This document shows positions 17,935 to 28,260 of a stretch of DNA of 64,000 nt, one piece after another; positions within the stretch are counted from its first letter, which is position 1, and every line of letters starts with the position of its first letter. Both the position numbers and the translations under genes were made by a program. The DNA comes from Paracoccus methylarcula. GTDB taxonomy: Bacteria; Pseudomonadota; Alphaproteobacteria; Rhodobacterales; Rhodobacteraceae. The DNA lies in assembly GCF_003007735.2 (NCBI RefSeq), contig NZ_PXNQ02000001.1, positions 558,001-622,000 of the forward strand, given 5' to 3'. The notes under the pieces were generated by a model. That model did not search any database and had not been told where the DNA came from. It saw nothing but the letters and a program-made list of their open reading frames with translations.

Positions 17935-18974
17935 GCGTCCTCCAGGTGCCAGTAAAGCGGAAAGCCGGGGTCGAAGACGGTCACGGTCTCGTCCCCCGCC
18001 CGAATGGTTGCCGGATAGGCGGCGGCGGTGTCGCGGCGGGTCAGGCGGATGCGGTCCTCGTTCGGAGGCAGGCCGTAGAATGCCGCGCCGTTGAGGCTGG
18101 CAAAGGCTTCCAGCCGGTCCAGCGCGCCGTCCTCCTCGAAGACATGGGCAAGGATCGACATGGTGTTCGGCGCCGTGAAACAGCCCGCGCAGCCGCAGGG
18201 TTGCAGCTTGGCGCGGTCGGGATGCGGTGCGCTGTCGGTGCCGAGGAAGAACCGCCCCTCGCCGCTGGTCGCGGCCTCGCGCAGGGCGATGCGGTGGGTT
18301 TCGCGCTTGGCGACCGGCAGGCAGTAATAATGCGGCCGGATGCCGCCGGCGAGGATATGGTTGCGGTTGATCACCAGGTGATGGGTCGTGATCGTCGCGC
18401 CCAGGCCATCGCCGCCCGAGCGGGCGTAATCCACGCCGTCAGACGTGGTGATATGCTCCATCACCACGCGAAGGCCGGGGGTCTTGCGGCGGATCGGGTC
18501 CAGAACGCGATCGATGAAGACTGCCTCGCGGTCGAAGATATCCACCGCCGGATCGGTCACCTCACCATGCACGCAAAGCGGGATACCCGCCTCGGCCATC
18601 GCCTCCAGCACCGGGCGGACGCGGTCGAAATCCGTCACGCCGCTGGCGGAGTTCGTGGTCGCCCCGGCGGGATACAGCTTGACCGCGTGGATGATGCCGT
18701 CGCGATGCGAGGCCACTACATCCGCCGGATCGGTCGTGTCGGTCAGATACAGCGTCATTTGCGGCTGCAAGGCCGCGCCATTGGGCAGGGCAGCCAGGAT
18801 CCGGTCGCGATAGGCGGCGGCCTGATCGCCGGTGACGACCGGAGGCACCAGGTTCGGCATGATGATCGCGCGGCCGAAACCCGCGGAATGGGGGGTCACG
18901 GCGGCCAGCATCGCGCCATCGCGCAGATGCAGGTGCCAGTCGTCGGGGCGGCGAAGGGTGATGCTGTCAGTCAT
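17931..18974 (-). CDS. pyrC: Dihydroorotase
   Basis: A 347-residue zinc amidohydrolase of the E. coli PyrC (class II) type, catalysing ring closure of carbamoyl aspartate to dihydroorotate. The metal-binding HLHLRDG motif lies near residues 14-20. Further metal or substrate sites are in [21 protein letters not shown] and [12 protein letters not shown]. It is followed by pyrE with a 4-base overlap. A sigma-70-like promoter ends only 8 bases before the ATG, so the message may have almost no leader. Confidence 0.96.
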   Translation of the reverse strand: MTDSITLRRPDDWHLHLRDGAMLAAVTPHSAGFGRAIIMPNLVPPVVTGDQAAAYRDRILAALPNGAALQPQMTLYLTDTTDPADVVASHRDGIIHAVKLYPAGATTNSASGVTDFDRVRPVLEAMAEAGIPLCVHGEVTDPAVDIFDREAVFIDRVLDPIRRKTPGLRVVMEHITTSDGVDYARSGGDGLGATITTHHLVINRNHILAGGIRPHYYCLPVAKRETHRIALREAATSGEGRFFLGTDSAPHPDRAKLQPCGCAGCFTAPNTMSILAHVFEEDGALDRLEAFASLNGAAFYGLPPNEDRIRLTRRDTAAAYPATIRAGDETVTVFDPGFPLYWHLEDA

Positions 18975-18982
18975 GACCTGCC

Positions 18983-19010
18983 TCTATACATTGCGCGGCC
19001 GTCTTGCCAA
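18983..19010 (-). promoter_or_regulatory. Predicted promoter of pyrC-pyrE
   Basis: On the minus strand, TTGGCA (19010-19005) and TATAGA (18988-18983) are spaced 16 bases apart. The -10 box ends 8 bases from the pyrC ATG, implying a leaderless or nearly leaderless transcript. Confidence 0.5.
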
Positions 19011-19053
19011 GCGGGCTTGGCGTATTTGTCGCGACTTGTCGGAAAATTGTAGG

Positions 19054-19068
19054 AACAAGACACTTGTT
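19054..19068. promoter_or_regulatory. Palindromic operator candidate upstream of the phasin-like gene
   Basis: AACAAG-ACA-CTTGTT is a perfect 6-3-6 inverted repeat in the divergent gap between pyrC and the gene at 19132. No regulator gene is adjacent, so the binding protein is unknown. Confidence 0.4.
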
Positions 19069-19131
19069 TCACATGTTCAATTAACACACGATGCCCCGAT
19101 ATGCCGCGGATGTCGGCGAAAGGAATTTAGG

Positions 19132-19446
19132 ATGCCTCGGAAAAAGAACACGAATAGGGGGGCGGAGGGACCTTTTCGGTTATGGGAGCAGATGACGCAT
19201 CTCGCCATGGATTCACATCTCGTGATCTGGATCCGGGTCGCGGGGATGCTGGGAGTGGTGGCACAGGCCCCTGGCGAGCCGTTTCGCATGGTGGCCGAGA
19301 AACAGGCCGCCGCGTCCGAATCGCTGTTTGCCATGGCGCAGGCCGCCAGCCGTGGCGCAAGCCCCGATCACGTGATGTCGGCGGCGCTGAACCCCTATAG
19401 CGAGCGGACACGGGCCAATTCGCGCCGCCTGACGCGCAAGCTGTAG
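19132..19446 (+). CDS. Small conserved protein, phasin-like, unknown function
   Basis: A 104-residue protein. The basic N-terminus (MPRKKNTNRG) is followed by an amphipathic helical stretch (LAMDSHLVIWIRVAGMLG) and an Ala-rich helical region (AEKQAAASESLFAMAQAASRGASPD) recalling phasins, then a basic tail ending RRLTRKL. Related small proteins are widespread in Rhodobacterales under uninformative names. The start follows AAAGGAATTTAGG. It stands alone between pyrC and xylB. Coating of polyhydroxyalkanoate granules is a guess from composition only. Confidence 0.65.
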   Translation: MPRKKNTNRGAEGPFRLWEQMTHLAMDSHLVIWIRVAGMLGVVAQAPGEPFRMVAEKQAAASESLFAMAQAASRGASPDHVMSAALNPYSERTRANSRRLTRKL

Positions 19447-19581
19447 GCCATCCAGCAATCGGCACGGAACGCGGAACCTGATCGCGGGGGCCGTTGATTC
19501 CGGCCGGGCGCATCCTTCCGGGCTGGCGCAGAGCCGAAGAATCGGCCAGAAACGGCGCAGGCAAACGAGGGGAGAAGAACA

Positions 19582-21000
19582 ATGTATCTGGGGATCGATC
19601 TTGGTACATCCGGCGTGAAGACCGTGCTGATCGACGACGCGCAGCGGGTGATCGGCACCGGCCATGCCGGGCTGAAGGTCTCGACCCCGCAACCCGGCTG
19701 GTCCGAGCAGGCACCACAGGACTGGATCGATGCGACCCGCGCGGCGCTGGCCGATCTGGGGAAGCCTCTGGACCGGGTGGCGGGGATCGGCCTTTCGGGG
19801 CAGATGCACGGCGCGGTCTGCCTGGACGAAAGCGGCCGGGTGCTGCGCCCCGCGATCCTGTGGAATGACGGCCGCGCCTCGGAAGAGGCGGCGCAGCTGG
19901 ATGGGCAGCAGCGGTTCCGCGACGTGACCGGAAACCTTGTCTTTGCCGGTTTCACTGCGCCCAAGCTGGTCTGGATGCAGCGGCATGAGCCGCAATTGTT
20001 CGAGAGTGTCCGCCGGGTGCTGCTGCCCAAGGATTACCTGCGGCTCTGGCTGACCGGAGAGGCGATCAGCGACATGTCCGACGCCTCGGGCACGGCCTGG
20101 TTCGACCCGGCCTCCCGCGACTGGTCGGACGCGCTGCTGTCGGCGACCGGCATGAGCCGTGAAATGATGCCCGCCCTGGCCGAAGGGAGCGCCGTGGCAG
20201 GCCAATTGCGCGCCGAGATCGCCGGTGAGTTCGGGCTGCCCGCCGGGATACCCGTCGCGGGTGGCGCAGGCGACAACGCCGCGACGGCGATTGGGGCCGG
20301 GATCACCGGACCGGGACCGGGGCTGGTCTCGCTTGGCACGTCGGGGGTGATCTTTGCCGCGACAGATCGTTTCCTGCCTGCGCCCGAGACCGCGATCCAC
20401 GCCTTTTGTCATGCGCTGCCGGGGCAGTGGCACCAGATGGGGGTGATCCTGTCCGCCGCCGCCTGCCTGGAATGGTGGGCCGGGATCGTCGGTCAGCCCG
20501 TGGCGGATCTGCTGGAGGAACTGGACCCGCAGCCCGGCCAGCCCGCGCGCATCGCCTTCTGGCCCTATCTGACCGGCGAGCGGACGCCGCTGAACAATCC
20601 TGCGCAGCGGGCGGGCTTTACCGGGATGTCGGCGCGCAGCACCCGCCCGCAGATGACCCGCGCCGTGCTGGAAGGCGTGGCGCTGGCGCTGGCCGAGAAC
20701 ATGGCCGCCCTGCGCGAGGCAGGTGGCGGCGCGGATTCGCTGATCGCCATGGGCGGGGGCGCGCGCTCTGATCTGTGGCTGGCGATGCTGGCGCAGGCGA
20801 CCGGCGTGCCGGTCTTGCGCCCGGCAGGCTCCGAAACCGGGGCGGGTTTCGGCGCGGCCCGGCTTGGGCTGATGGCCGCGACCGGAGCCGGGGCCGAGGC
20901 GATGACCCGGCCCGAGATCGCCGCGCGTTTCGATCCCGACCCGGCGCTGCTGCCCGGCTGGTCCGAGGCGCTGTCGCGATTGCAGGCTCAGCGCGCTTGA
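19582..21000 (+). CDS. xylB: Xylulokinase
   Basis: Phosphorylates D-xylulose to xylulose 5-phosphate for the pentose phosphate pathway. The 472-residue FGGY-family protein has the N-terminal ATP site (YLGIDLGTSGVKTVLID), the GLSGQMHG substrate motif typical of xylulokinases, an SLGTSGVIFA phosphate loop and a C-terminal nucleotide region (AMGGGARSDLWLAMLAQATG). No xylose isomerase or transporter gene adjoins it, so here it is an orphan. The rpsD promoter overlaps its stop codon. Confidence 0.93.
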   Translation: MYLGIDLGTSGVKTVLIDDAQRVIGTGHAGLKVSTPQPGWSEQAPQDWIDATRAALADLGKPLDRVAGIGLSGQMHGAVCLDESGRVLRPAILWNDGRASEEAAQLDGQQRFRDVTGNLVFAGFTAPKLVWMQRHEPQLFESVRRVLLPKDYLRLWLTGEAISDMSDASGTAWFDPASRDWSDALLSATGMSREMMPALAEGSAVAGQLRAEIAGEFGLPAGIPVAGGAGDNAATAIGAGITGPGPGLVSLGTSGVIFAATDRFLPAPETAIHAFCHALPGQWHQMGVILSAAACLEWWAGIVGQPVADLLEELDPQPGQPARIAFWPYLTGERTPLNNPAQRAGFTGMSARSTRPQMTRAVLEGVALALAENMAALREAGGGADSLIAMGGGARSDLWLAMLAQATGVPVLRPAGSETGAGFGAARLGLMAATGAGAEAMTRPEIAARFDPDPALLPGWSEALSRLQAQRA

Positions 21001-21024
21001 CACCGGCTGAAACGGGACTATAAG
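20997..21024 (+). promoter_or_regulatory. Strong sigma-70-like promoter of rpsD
   Basis: TTGACA (20997-21002) and TATAAG (21019-21024) with a 16-base spacer, overlapping the xylB stop codon. It is followed by a leader of about 90 bases before rpsD. The near-consensus boxes suit a ribosomal protein gene. Confidence 0.7.
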
Positions 21025-21123
21025 CGCGCACTTCACTGGTGTTGGTGGCCCCTGCAAGGGGATGCCTGTCGGGCCTCGGCCAAAGGACAACGCCCTTCGA
21101 AACCATATTGAAGGAGATCAGCG

Positions 21124-21744
21124 ATGACCAAACGCACCGCTGCCAAGTACAAGATCGACCGCCGCATGGGCGAAAACATCTGGGGCCGCGCCAAGTCCCC
21201 GGTCAACCGCCGCGAATACGGCCCCGGCCAGCACGGCCAGCGCCGCAAGGGCAAACTGTCCGATTTCGGCACCCAGCTTCGCGCCAAGCAGAAGCTCAAG
21301 GGCTATTACGGCGACCTGACCGAAAAACAGTTCCGCCGCATCTATGCCGAGGCCGAGCGTGTCCGCGGCGATACCGGCGAGAACCTGATAGGCCTGCTGG
21401 AGCGCCGCCTGGACGCCGTCGTTTATCGCGCGAAATTCGTGCCGACCATCTTCGCGGCCCGTCAATTCGTGAACCACGGCCATGTCGAGGTGAATGGCCA
21501 GCGCGTCAACATCCCCTCCTATCGCGTCCGCGAAGGCGACGTGATCTCGATCCGCGAGCGTTCGCGCCAACTGGCCATCGTGCTGGAAGCCGTCGGCCTG
21601 CCCGAGCGTGACGTGCCCGATTATATCGAAGCCGATCACAGCAAGATGACCGCGACCTTCGTCCGCACGCCCGCCCTGGGCGATGTGCCCTATGCCGTGC
21701 ATATGGAACCGAACCTCGTCGTCGAATTCTACGCGAAGAACTGA
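21124..21744 (+). CDS. rpsD: 30S ribosomal protein S4
   Basis: A 206-residue primary rRNA-binding protein that nucleates 30S assembly. The N-terminal domain ([18 protein letters not shown]) lacks the four-Cys zinc motif found in some S4 proteins. The S4 RNA-binding domain spans about residues 96-160 ([36 protein letters not shown]). It is a single-gene unit with a strong promoter, an AAGGAG ribosome site and its own terminator. In some bacteria S4 represses its own message; I see no clear target structure here. Confidence 0.98.
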   Translation: MTKRTAAKYKIDRRMGENIWGRAKSPVNRREYGPGQHGQRRKGKLSDFGTQLRAKQKLKGYYGDLTEKQFRRIYAEAERVRGDTGENLIGLLERRLDAVVYRAKFVPTIFAARQFVNHGHVEVNGQRVNIPSYRVREGDVISIRERSRQLAIVLEAVGLPERDVPDYIEADHSKMTATFVRTPALGDVPYAVHMEPNLVVEFYAKN

Positions 21745-21769
21745 TCTTCGCCAAAGGGTGCAGATTTGC

Positions 21770-21801
21770 AGGCCGCATCCTTTCGGGTGCGGCCTTTTTC
21801 T
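21770..21801 (+). terminator. Rho-independent terminator of rpsD
   Basis: AGGCCGCA-TCCTTTCGGG-TGCGGCCT followed by TTTTCTTT, 26 bases after the rpsD stop. Strong stem and U-tract. Confidence 0.92.
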
Positions 21802-21829
21802 TTCTGCCGTGCGCTCATACCGGTGATTT

Positions 21830-21888
21830 GCGTCCCGCGATGGCTGGGGCGCTGCCCCAGACCCCGGGATATTTCATGAAGAAGAAGG
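21830..21888 (+). repeat. Dispersed intergenic repeat, copy 2
   Basis: GCGTCCCGCGATGG, hairpin TGGGGC-GC-TGCCCCA, then GGGATATTTCATGAAGAAG. This is the fullest copy of the repeat. It lies after the rpsD terminator and ends about 75 bases before the hisC start. Confidence 0.75.
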
Positions 21889-21962
21889 GCGGGAGGCTGA
21901 TCCGGCCCTTTCAATGGGCGGATACGGTGCATAAACCGGGCTTGGAAAAGGAAAACGGTCAG

Positions 21963-23057
21963 ATGACAGAGATCACCCCGAAACCCGGCATCATGGATAT
22001 CGCGCTTTACGTCAGCGGCGAAAGCAGGCTGGCCGGGCATGACGACGTGCTGAAACTGTCGTCGAACGAGAACCCCCTGGGATGCAGCAAGGCGGCGAAA
22101 GCGGCTTTTGCAGCGGCGGCGGGCGGACTGAACCGCTATCCCTCGACCGATCACGCCGATCTGCGCCGGGCCATCGGCGAAGTGCATGACCTGGATCCGG
22201 CGCGGCTCATCTGTGGGGTCGGCTCGGACGAGGTCCTGCAATTCGTCACCCATGCCTATGCCGGGCAGGGCGACGAGGTCATCACGACGGAACATGGTTT
22301 CTCGATGTATCCGATCCTCGCCCGGATGGTGGGGGCGGAGCCGGTCACGGTGCCCGAGGCCGAAAGGCGCATCGATGTGGACGCGATCCTTGCGGCCGTG
22401 ACCGAACGGACGCGGATCGTCTTTATCGCCAATCCCGCCAATCCGACCGGCACGATGCTGGGCGAAGAGGAATTGCAGCGGCTGGTGGACGGTTTGCCGG
22501 GGCATGTCATGCTGGTGCATGACGGCGCCTATGTGGAATTCGCGGGCGGTTTCGATGGCGGCGTGTCGCTGGTCGACCGGCACCCGAATGTGATCATGAC
22601 GCGGACGTTCTCGAAGATCCACGGGCTCGGCGGGCTGCGGATCGGTTGGGGCTATGCGCAGCGTTCGGTCATCGATGTGCTGAACCGGATCCGGCAGCCC
22701 TTCAACCTGTCCTCGGCGCAGCTTGCCGCGGCCGAGGCAGCCATTCGCGACACCGCTTTCACTGCCCATTGCGCGGCCGAGAATGCCCGTTGGCGCGAGT
22801 GGATGCGCAATGGGCTCGTGCAGATGGGGATCGGTTGCGACGAGAGCTTCGCGAATTTCCTGCTTGCGCGCTTTGCCAGCCCCGAAGAGGCCGATGCCGC
22901 CGATGCCGCCCTGCGCGAGGATGGCATTCTTGTGCGGCGGGTGGGTGGTTACGGCCTGCCTGACGCCTTGCGGATCACCGTGGGGGACGAGACCGGCTGC
23001 CGCCGGGTCCTGGCCTTTCTCAGCCGCTTCATGCATGAAAAAGGGGGGGCGGAATGA
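21963..23057 (+). CDS. hisC: Histidinol-phosphate / aromatic aminotransferase
   Basis: A 364-residue fold-type I PLP enzyme of the HisC family, which swaps the amino group between glutamate and imidazole acetol phosphate or aromatic keto acids. The PLP lysine sits in [17 protein letters not shown]. Other family blocks are LSSNENPLG near the N-terminus and [11 protein letters not shown]. The gene overlaps tyrC by an ATGA, and no other his genes are nearby, so its main duty here is probably aromatic amino acid synthesis (prephenate or phenylpyruvate transamination). I placed the start at MTEITPKPG; upstream codons belong to the dispersed repeat. Confidence 0.88.
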   Translation: MTEITPKPGIMDIALYVSGESRLAGHDDVLKLSSNENPLGCSKAAKAAFAAAAGGLNRYPSTDHADLRRAIGEVHDLDPARLICGVGSDEVLQFVTHAYAGQGDEVITTEHGFSMYPILARMVGAEPVTVPEAERRIDVDAILAAVTERTRIVFIANPANPTGTMLGEEELQRLVDGLPGHVMLVHDGAYVEFAGGFDGGVSLVDRHPNVIMTRTFSKIHGLGGLRIGWGYAQRSVIDVLNRIRQPFNLSSAQLAAAEAAIRDTAFTAHCAAENARWREWMRNGLVQMGIGCDESFANFLLARFASPEEADAADAALREDGILVRRVGGYGLPDALRITVGDETGCRRVLAFLSRFMHEKGGAE

Positions 23058-23977
23058 GCGTGATCTACAATCGTGTCGCGCTGATCGGGCTGGGGCTGAT
23101 CGCGGGATCGATGGCCCATGCCATGCGCGAATCGGGTCTTGCCGGCGAGATCATCGGCCATGCCCGCAGCGAGGCCACCCGCGATATAGCGCGCGAGATC
23201 GGGCTATGCGACCGCATCTGCGACAGCGCCGCCGAGGCGGTGGCAGGGGCCGATCTGGTGGTGCTTGCCGTGCCGGTGGGTGCGATGGGTCAGGTCGCGG
23301 CCGAGATCGCGCCGCATCTGGCGCCGGGAGCCACGGTCACCGATGTCGGCTCGGTCAAGCAGGCGGTGATCGACGCGGTCGGCCCGCATATCCCCGAAGG
23401 CGTGCATTTCATTCCCGGCCACCCGCTTGCCGGGACCGAGCATTCCGGCCCGCGCTCGGGTTTCGCCAGCCTGTTCCGCAACCGCTGGTGGCTGCTGACT
23501 CCGCTGCCCGGAGCCGATCCGCAGGCCACTGACCGGCTCTCTGGCCTGATCGCCGCGATGGGGGCCAAGACCGACAGGATGGAGCCCGGCCATCACGACC
23601 TGGTGCTGGCCGTCACCAGCCATGCGCCGCATCTGATCGCCTATACCATGGTCGGCGTGGCCGATCATCTTCGCCGGGTGACGGATGAAGAGGTGATCCA
23701 GTATTCCGCCGCCGGGTTCCGTGACTTCACCCGGATCGCGGCGAGCGACCCGACCATGTGGCGCGACGTGTTCCTGCATAACAGGGAAGCCACGCTGGAC
23801 ATACTCGGCCGCTTTACCGAAGAGCTCTTCGTGCTGCAGAGGGCGATCCGCATGGGCGATGGCGATCAGCTTTTTGACTATTTTTCCCGCACCCGTGCCA
23901 TTCGCCGCGGCATCATCGAGGCCGGGCAGGACACCGAGGCGCCGGATTTCGGGCGGACGCCCGGAGCGAAACCGTAG
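23054..23977 (+). CDS. tyrC: Prephenate/arogenate dehydrogenase (cyclohexadienyl dehydrogenase)
   Basis: Oxidative decarboxylation of prephenate or arogenate in tyrosine synthesis. The 307-residue protein starts with a Rossmann dinucleotide motif ([16 protein letters not shown]) and has the conserved VTDVGSVKQ and [14 protein letters not shown] blocks. The C-terminal helical dimerisation domain includes [11 protein letters not shown] and [13 protein letters not shown]. Its ATG overlaps the hisC stop. Pairing with an aminotransferase suggests the arogenate route, but substrate preference cannot be read directly. There is no ACT or chorismate mutase domain. Confidence 0.93.
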   Translation: MSVIYNRVALIGLGLIAGSMAHAMRESGLAGEIIGHARSEATRDIAREIGLCDRICDSAAEAVAGADLVVLAVPVGAMGQVAAEIAPHLAPGATVTDVGSVKQAVIDAVGPHIPEGVHFIPGHPLAGTEHSGPRSGFASLFRNRWWLLTPLPGADPQATDRLSGLIAAMGAKTDRMEPGHHDLVLAVTSHAPHLIAYTMVGVADHLRRVTDEEVIQYSAAGFRDFTRIAASDPTMWRDVFLHNREATLDILGRFTEELFVLQRAIRMGDGDQLFDYFSRTRAIRRGIIEAGQDTEAPDFGRTPGAKP

Positions 23978-24046
23978 TCCTGCGTCCGGGGCTTTTCATC
24001 ACGCCGGTCCTCGCCTAGTTTCCTGACGGAAGAGAGGCAGTCAGGC

Positions 24047-24592
24047 ATGGACAAGGTTTTCTGGGTTTTCGGCTATGGCTCCCTGATGTGGGATCCCGGC
24101 TTTACCCCCGTCGAGACGGTCAAGGCGCGGCTGAGCGATTACTCGCGCAGCTTTTGCCTGCGGTCGATCACCTATCGCGGCACCGAGGAGGCTCCGGGGC
24201 TGGTGCTGGGTCTCGACAAGGAACCGGGGGCGGAATGCAGCGGTCTGGCGCTGCGCATCGCCGAGGACGAGCATGACGCGGTGATGGATTATCTGCGGCG
24301 GCGTGAAATGGACACAGGGGCCTATCGCGAGGCCGTGCTGCCGCTTGCGCTGGCCGATGGGCGGGAGGTGCAGGCGATCGCCTATGTGATGCGCCGCGAT
24401 CATTGGCAATATGCGGGCCATCTTTGCACGCGGGAACAGGCCGGTATCATCGCGAAAGCGCGTGGCGGGCGCGGGCCGAACGCCGACTATCTCTTTAACA
24501 CCGTGCGCCATCTGGCCGAGATCGGGATGCGTGACGGGCTGTTGGAAGAACTCTCCGAGGAAGTGCATCGCCTGATGAAGAATCAGGCTTAA
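24047..24592 (+). CDS. chaC: Gamma-glutamylcyclotransferase, ChaC family
   Basis: A 181-residue glutathione-specific gamma-glutamylcyclotransferase that releases 5-oxoproline and Cys-Gly. The family opening FGYGSLMWDPGF is at residues 8-19. The likely catalytic Glu lies in the EMDTGAYREAVLPL stretch. The C-terminal ARGGRGPNADYLFNTVRHLAE block is typical of ChaC. It is a single gene between tyrC and the MotA-like gene. Confidence 0.92.
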   Translation: MDKVFWVFGYGSLMWDPGFTPVETVKARLSDYSRSFCLRSITYRGTEEAPGLVLGLDKEPGAECSGLALRIAEDEHDAVMDYLRRREMDTGAYREAVLPLALADGREVQAIAYVMRRDHWQYAGHLCTREQAGIIAKARGGRGPNADYLFNTVRHLAEIGMRDGLLEELSEEVHRLMKNQA

Positions 24593-24683
24593 GCATTGTT
24601 TCTGATCAGGATCGCTTGGCAAGTCACCTGCGGGGTCCTACACTCCGCGCGAATGACCGCATCCTGACAGGGAAGGCGAGCCC

Positions 24684-26041
24684 TTGAGCGATCCGACCAC
24701 CGGCCAACCGCCGGACGAGCCCAGGAAAAAACTGACGGCGCCTCAGCGGCGTATCACGGCTATGCGTGACGGGAGGCAAAGCGCCGAACAGCCGCATTTC
24801 TCGCAGCCGGTCAGGCAGATCCTGCTGATGCTGACGGTGCTGGTTCTGGTCCTGCTGGGCGGCTGGTTCGCCTATGGAAGGATCCTGCCGATCTTCATGG
24901 CCAATCGCTGGCTGAACGGGCTGATCTTCGCGGTCTTCGCACTTGGGGTCCTGGCCTGTTTCTGGCAGGTCGCGCAGCTGATCCGCTCGGTCCACTGGAT
25001 CGAGCGCTTCGCGGCGCGCCGCCGCAATGCCGTGGAAAAGGGGCTTGCGGCACGGGCCGCGGATGACGGCGACCAACCGCCCCGGCTGCTGACACCGCTG
25101 GCGGCGCTTCTGGGCGCGCGCGGGCCGATCGGGGGCGTAATCTCGACAAGCTCCGCCCGGTCGATCCTCGAATCCGTCGCGACCCGGATCGAAGAGATCC
25201 GCGATATCACGAAATATATCGCCAACCTGCTGATATTCCTTGGTCTGCTTGGGACCTTCTACGGTCTCGCGACGACTGTTCCCGCCGTGATCGAGACCAT
25301 CAGGCACTGGCCCCGCAAGAGGGCGAGACCGGCGTGCAGGTCTTCGGCAAGCTGATGAGCGGGCTGGAGGCCCAGCTTGGCGGGATGGCGACGGCGTTCT
25401 CGTCCTCGCTGCTGGGCCTGGCCGGGTCGCTGGTGGTCGGGCTGCTGGAGTTGTTCGTCACCCATGGCCAGAACCGCTTTTACCGCGAGCTTGAAGAATG
25501 GATGTCGGGTTTCACCCGGATCAGCCTTTCCTCGGACGGCGACGAGGCCGGAACTGCGGCGGGGAGCGGTCTTCTGGACCAGATCGCCTCGCAAATCGAC
25601 TGGCTGCAGCAATTCCATGCCGAACGGGACGTGGCGCGGGACGAGGCCGCGGCCATGGCCGACGAGCGGGTCCTGGCGATGGTCGAGGCCGTGGAGGCGC
25701 TGGTTCAACGGGACGACGCGGCGGGGGAGGCGACGGTTTCACAGGCGGCGGCGCTGACCTCTGCGATGAACCGGATGACGGATGGACAGGATCGGCTGGT
25801 CGAATTGTTGCAGAACCAGCGGGACGACCGGCCGGGTGCCACGATGGACATGGAGCGGCTCGAGACGGCCCTGTCTCGTTTCGCCAACCAGTTGAACGAA
25901 GGGCGCGACGAGATGGTGGCGGAACTGCGTCTGGACCTGCTGGTGTTGACCCGCGCCGTCAGGGCGGCGCGTTTCGGCGACCCGTTCCGTGACGATCAAC
26001 TGCCCCATCCATCCATGTCGCCGCAGCAGCAGGGCGAATGA
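24684..26041 (+). CDS. MotA/TolQ/ExbB-type proton channel protein, apparent frameshift
   Basis: An inner membrane protein of the MotA/TolQ/ExbB channel family. Two helices lie near residues 38-98 (ILLMLTVLVLVLLGGWF, LIFAVFALGVLACFW). The hallmark core is IANLLIFLGLLGTFYGLATTVPAVIETI. A last helix (MATAFSSSLLGLAGSLVVGLLELFV) and a cytoplasmic helical tail follow. At about 25303 one base is missing: the first frame breaks after VIETIR and the next resumes at GVQVFGKLMSGLEAQ. Restored, it has about 452 residues. A TTG start follows GGAAGG; an internal ATG is possible. Its stop is 1 base before the MotB-like gene, so the two should form one stator-like complex. Confidence 0.82.
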
Positions 26042-26042
26042 G

Positions 26043-27760
26043 ATGGCGCTGAAGCGCGCTTCGACCAATCGTTTCTCGGCCTCGATCTGGCCGGGTTTCG
26101 TGGATGCGATGACCGCGCTTCTGATGGTGATGATGTTCGTCCTGACGATCTTCGTGATCGTCCAGTTCGTTCTGCGCGAGCAGGTCACGGATCAGGGCAG
26201 CAGGATTACCGAACAGGATCAGGTGATCTCGCGGCAGGAACAGCGCCTGAACGAGTTGGGAGAACAGGTTTCTGCCCTGGGCCAGGCGTTGACGGTATCC
26301 GAGGAGCGAGGGGCCGATCTGGAAGGGCAACTGGCCGAGCAGGCCGACGCACGTGAGACGCTGGAAAACCGGCTTGCCGATGCCGAGGCGCAGGCCCGCG
26401 ACCGCGCGGCGCATATCACCCGCCTTGCCAACCAGTTGGAAAGCAGCAGGTCGGAACTGAAGGACGCCGAATTCCGTCTGACGGATTTCGAGGCCGAGGT
26501 GGCGGCGCTGATCGCGGCGCGCAACCAGGATCAGGAGCAGGCCGAGGCGGCGCAGCAGGCATTGCAGGCGCAGTTGACCGAACAGCGCGAACGTGCCTCG
26601 GCGGCGGAGCTGGCGGTGGCCGCAGCCCGCGACGAGGTCGATGTGCAGGCCGAGCAGGCCCGGCTGGCCGCCGCCCGCCGCGATGCGCTCGAGGCGCTGA
26701 TTGCCGATCTGCGCCGCCGGAACGCCGGGGAGAATGAGGAGGCCGCGCAACTGCGATCTGATCTGACCGCCGCCAAATCCCGGCTGAGTGAAGCCGAGGC
26801 GGCGCGGCTGGCCGAGGCCGAGGCGGCGAAAGCCCTGCGCGAGCGATTGGAAAAGGCCGACAGCGAATTGACGGCAATGACCCTGTCGCTGGAGGAAAGC
26901 CGCAAGGAGGCGGAAGAGACGCTGACCCTGCTTGCCGCCGCCGAGGCGCTCGCGACCGGTTGTCCGACGAAGCCGAAACAAACCAGACCGAGGCCGAGCG
27001 GCAGGCGGCCTTGCTGGCCACGGCGAAAGCGGAACTGGCCAGGCAGGATGAGATGTCGGAGGAGGACCAGCGGAGGCTCGCGCTGCTGAACGAGCAGGTC
27101 GCATCGCTGACCGCGGAACTGGGCTCTCTGCAGGCGCTTCTGGGCACTGCCGGGACCGAACAGGAACAGGCCGAACTGCGCGTGGAGGAGCTGGGACAAC
27201 AGCTCAACGCCGCCTTGCTTCGTGCGGCCGAGGAAAAGGAACGGCGCCTCGAACTGGAGGAGGAAGCCCGCAAGCGGGCCGAGGAAGAGGCGCGCGATCT
27301 TGCCCGCTACCGCTCGGAATTCTTTGGGCGGATGTCGGAAATCCTCTCTGGGCGAGAGGGCGTGCGGATCGTCGGCGACCGTTTCGTGTTCCAGTCAGAG
27401 GTCCTGTTTGCACCGGGCGAGGCGACCTTGTCCCCTGCGGGACGCGAGCAGGTCGCCGGGGTGGCCCGGATGCTGTCGGACATCTCGGGCGAGATCCCAC
27501 CAGAGATCGACTGGATCATTCGGGTAGACGGTCACACCGACAGCACGCCCTTGTCGGGGACCGGCCGCTACCGGGACAATTGGGAACTCAGCCAGGCCCG
27601 CGCCCTGGCGGTGGTGCGCTACATGATCGACGAGTTGGGCTTTCCCTCCGATCGGCTGGCCGCGACGGGCTTTTCAGACACGCGCCCGGTCAATGACGGG
27701 GATACGCCCGAGGCGCGCGCCCAGAACCGCCGGATCGAGCTGAAACTGACCGAGCGTTAA
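26043..27760 (+). CDS. MotB-like OmpA-domain protein with long coiled coil, apparent frameshift
   Basis: About 572 residues once a single missing base near 26957 is restored. One N-terminal helix carries a proton-channel aspartate (WPGFVDAMTALLMVMMFVL, Asp21), like MotB. A periplasmic coiled coil of some 300 residues follows, rich in Ala, Glu, Gln and Arg. The C-terminal OmpA/MotB peptidoglycan-binding domain (about 440-570) has IRVDGHTDSTPLSG, NWELSQARALAVVRYM and AQNRRIEL. With the preceding MotA-like gene it should form a wall-anchored proton-driven stator. No flagellar genes adjoin. The downstream break lies within the coiled coil, so both parts keep their domains intact. Confidence 0.82.
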
Positions 27761-28095
27761 TGCCCGACCGTCTTGGAAAACAGGTTGACCACCAGCACGC
27801 CCACGATGATCAGCGACAAGCCGATGATCGCGGGCAAATCCAGCCGCTGCCCGAATATCACCAGCCCGATCAGCGCGACCAGCACGATGCCCACCGCGCT
27901 CCATACCGCATAGGCGATGCCGAGCGGCAGCACCTTGAGGCTGATCGACAGCAGGTAGAAGCTGAGCAGATAGCATAACGCCATGCCGATTGTCGGCCAT
28001 ATCCGGGTAAACTGGGCCGAGAGTTGCAGCAGCGAGGTTCCCGCCACTTCGAGAGCGATCGCCAGGAGCAGCGCGAGATAGGGAAGGGACAGCAT
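27757..28095 (-). CDS. Small multidrug resistance (SMR/EmrE-type) transporter
   Basis: A 112-residue, four-helix membrane protein of the SMR family that works as a dimer. Helix 1 has the essential acidic residue Glu16 (ALEVAGTSLL), matching Glu14 of EmrE. Later helices include AYAVWSAVGIVLVALIG and a C-terminal IIVGVLVVNLF. Known substrates of relatives are cationic drugs, guanidinium or polyamines. The ATG follows the natural hydrophobic start MLSLPYLALLLA. It is convergent with the MotB-like gene, the two stop regions overlapping by 4 bases. Confidence 0.9.
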   Translation of the reverse strand: MLSLPYLALLLAIALEVAGTSLLQLSAQFTRIWPTIGMALCYLLSFYLLSISLKVLPLGIAYAVWSAVGIVLVALIGLVIFGQRLDLPAIIGLSLIIVGVLVVNLFSKTVGH

Positions 28096-28260
28096 GGCGA
28101 ATCTCCTTGGCTGGCGGGAATCGGCGACCGCAGGAACTTGGCCCAGCCCCCGGCGCTGTTCAACCTTGGAATCGCCGCCACCGGCCGCATCTGCAAGGAC
28201 ATGCAACTTGCCCCGGCGGCGGCAGAAGGCTATGCCCGCGCCAACGACAAGGAGCCTGCC

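Noticed and set aside
19213..21090. 625-residue leftward frame opposite xylB
   Set aside because: Antisense shadow of xylB, with no recognisable domain and low-complexity composition.
24684..27760. Zorya anti-phage system (ZorA/ZorB)
   Set aside because: The pair shares MotA/MotB-type domains, but the coiled coil is in the B component rather than the A tail, and no ZorC, ZorD or ZorE follows. Neighbours are housekeeping genes.
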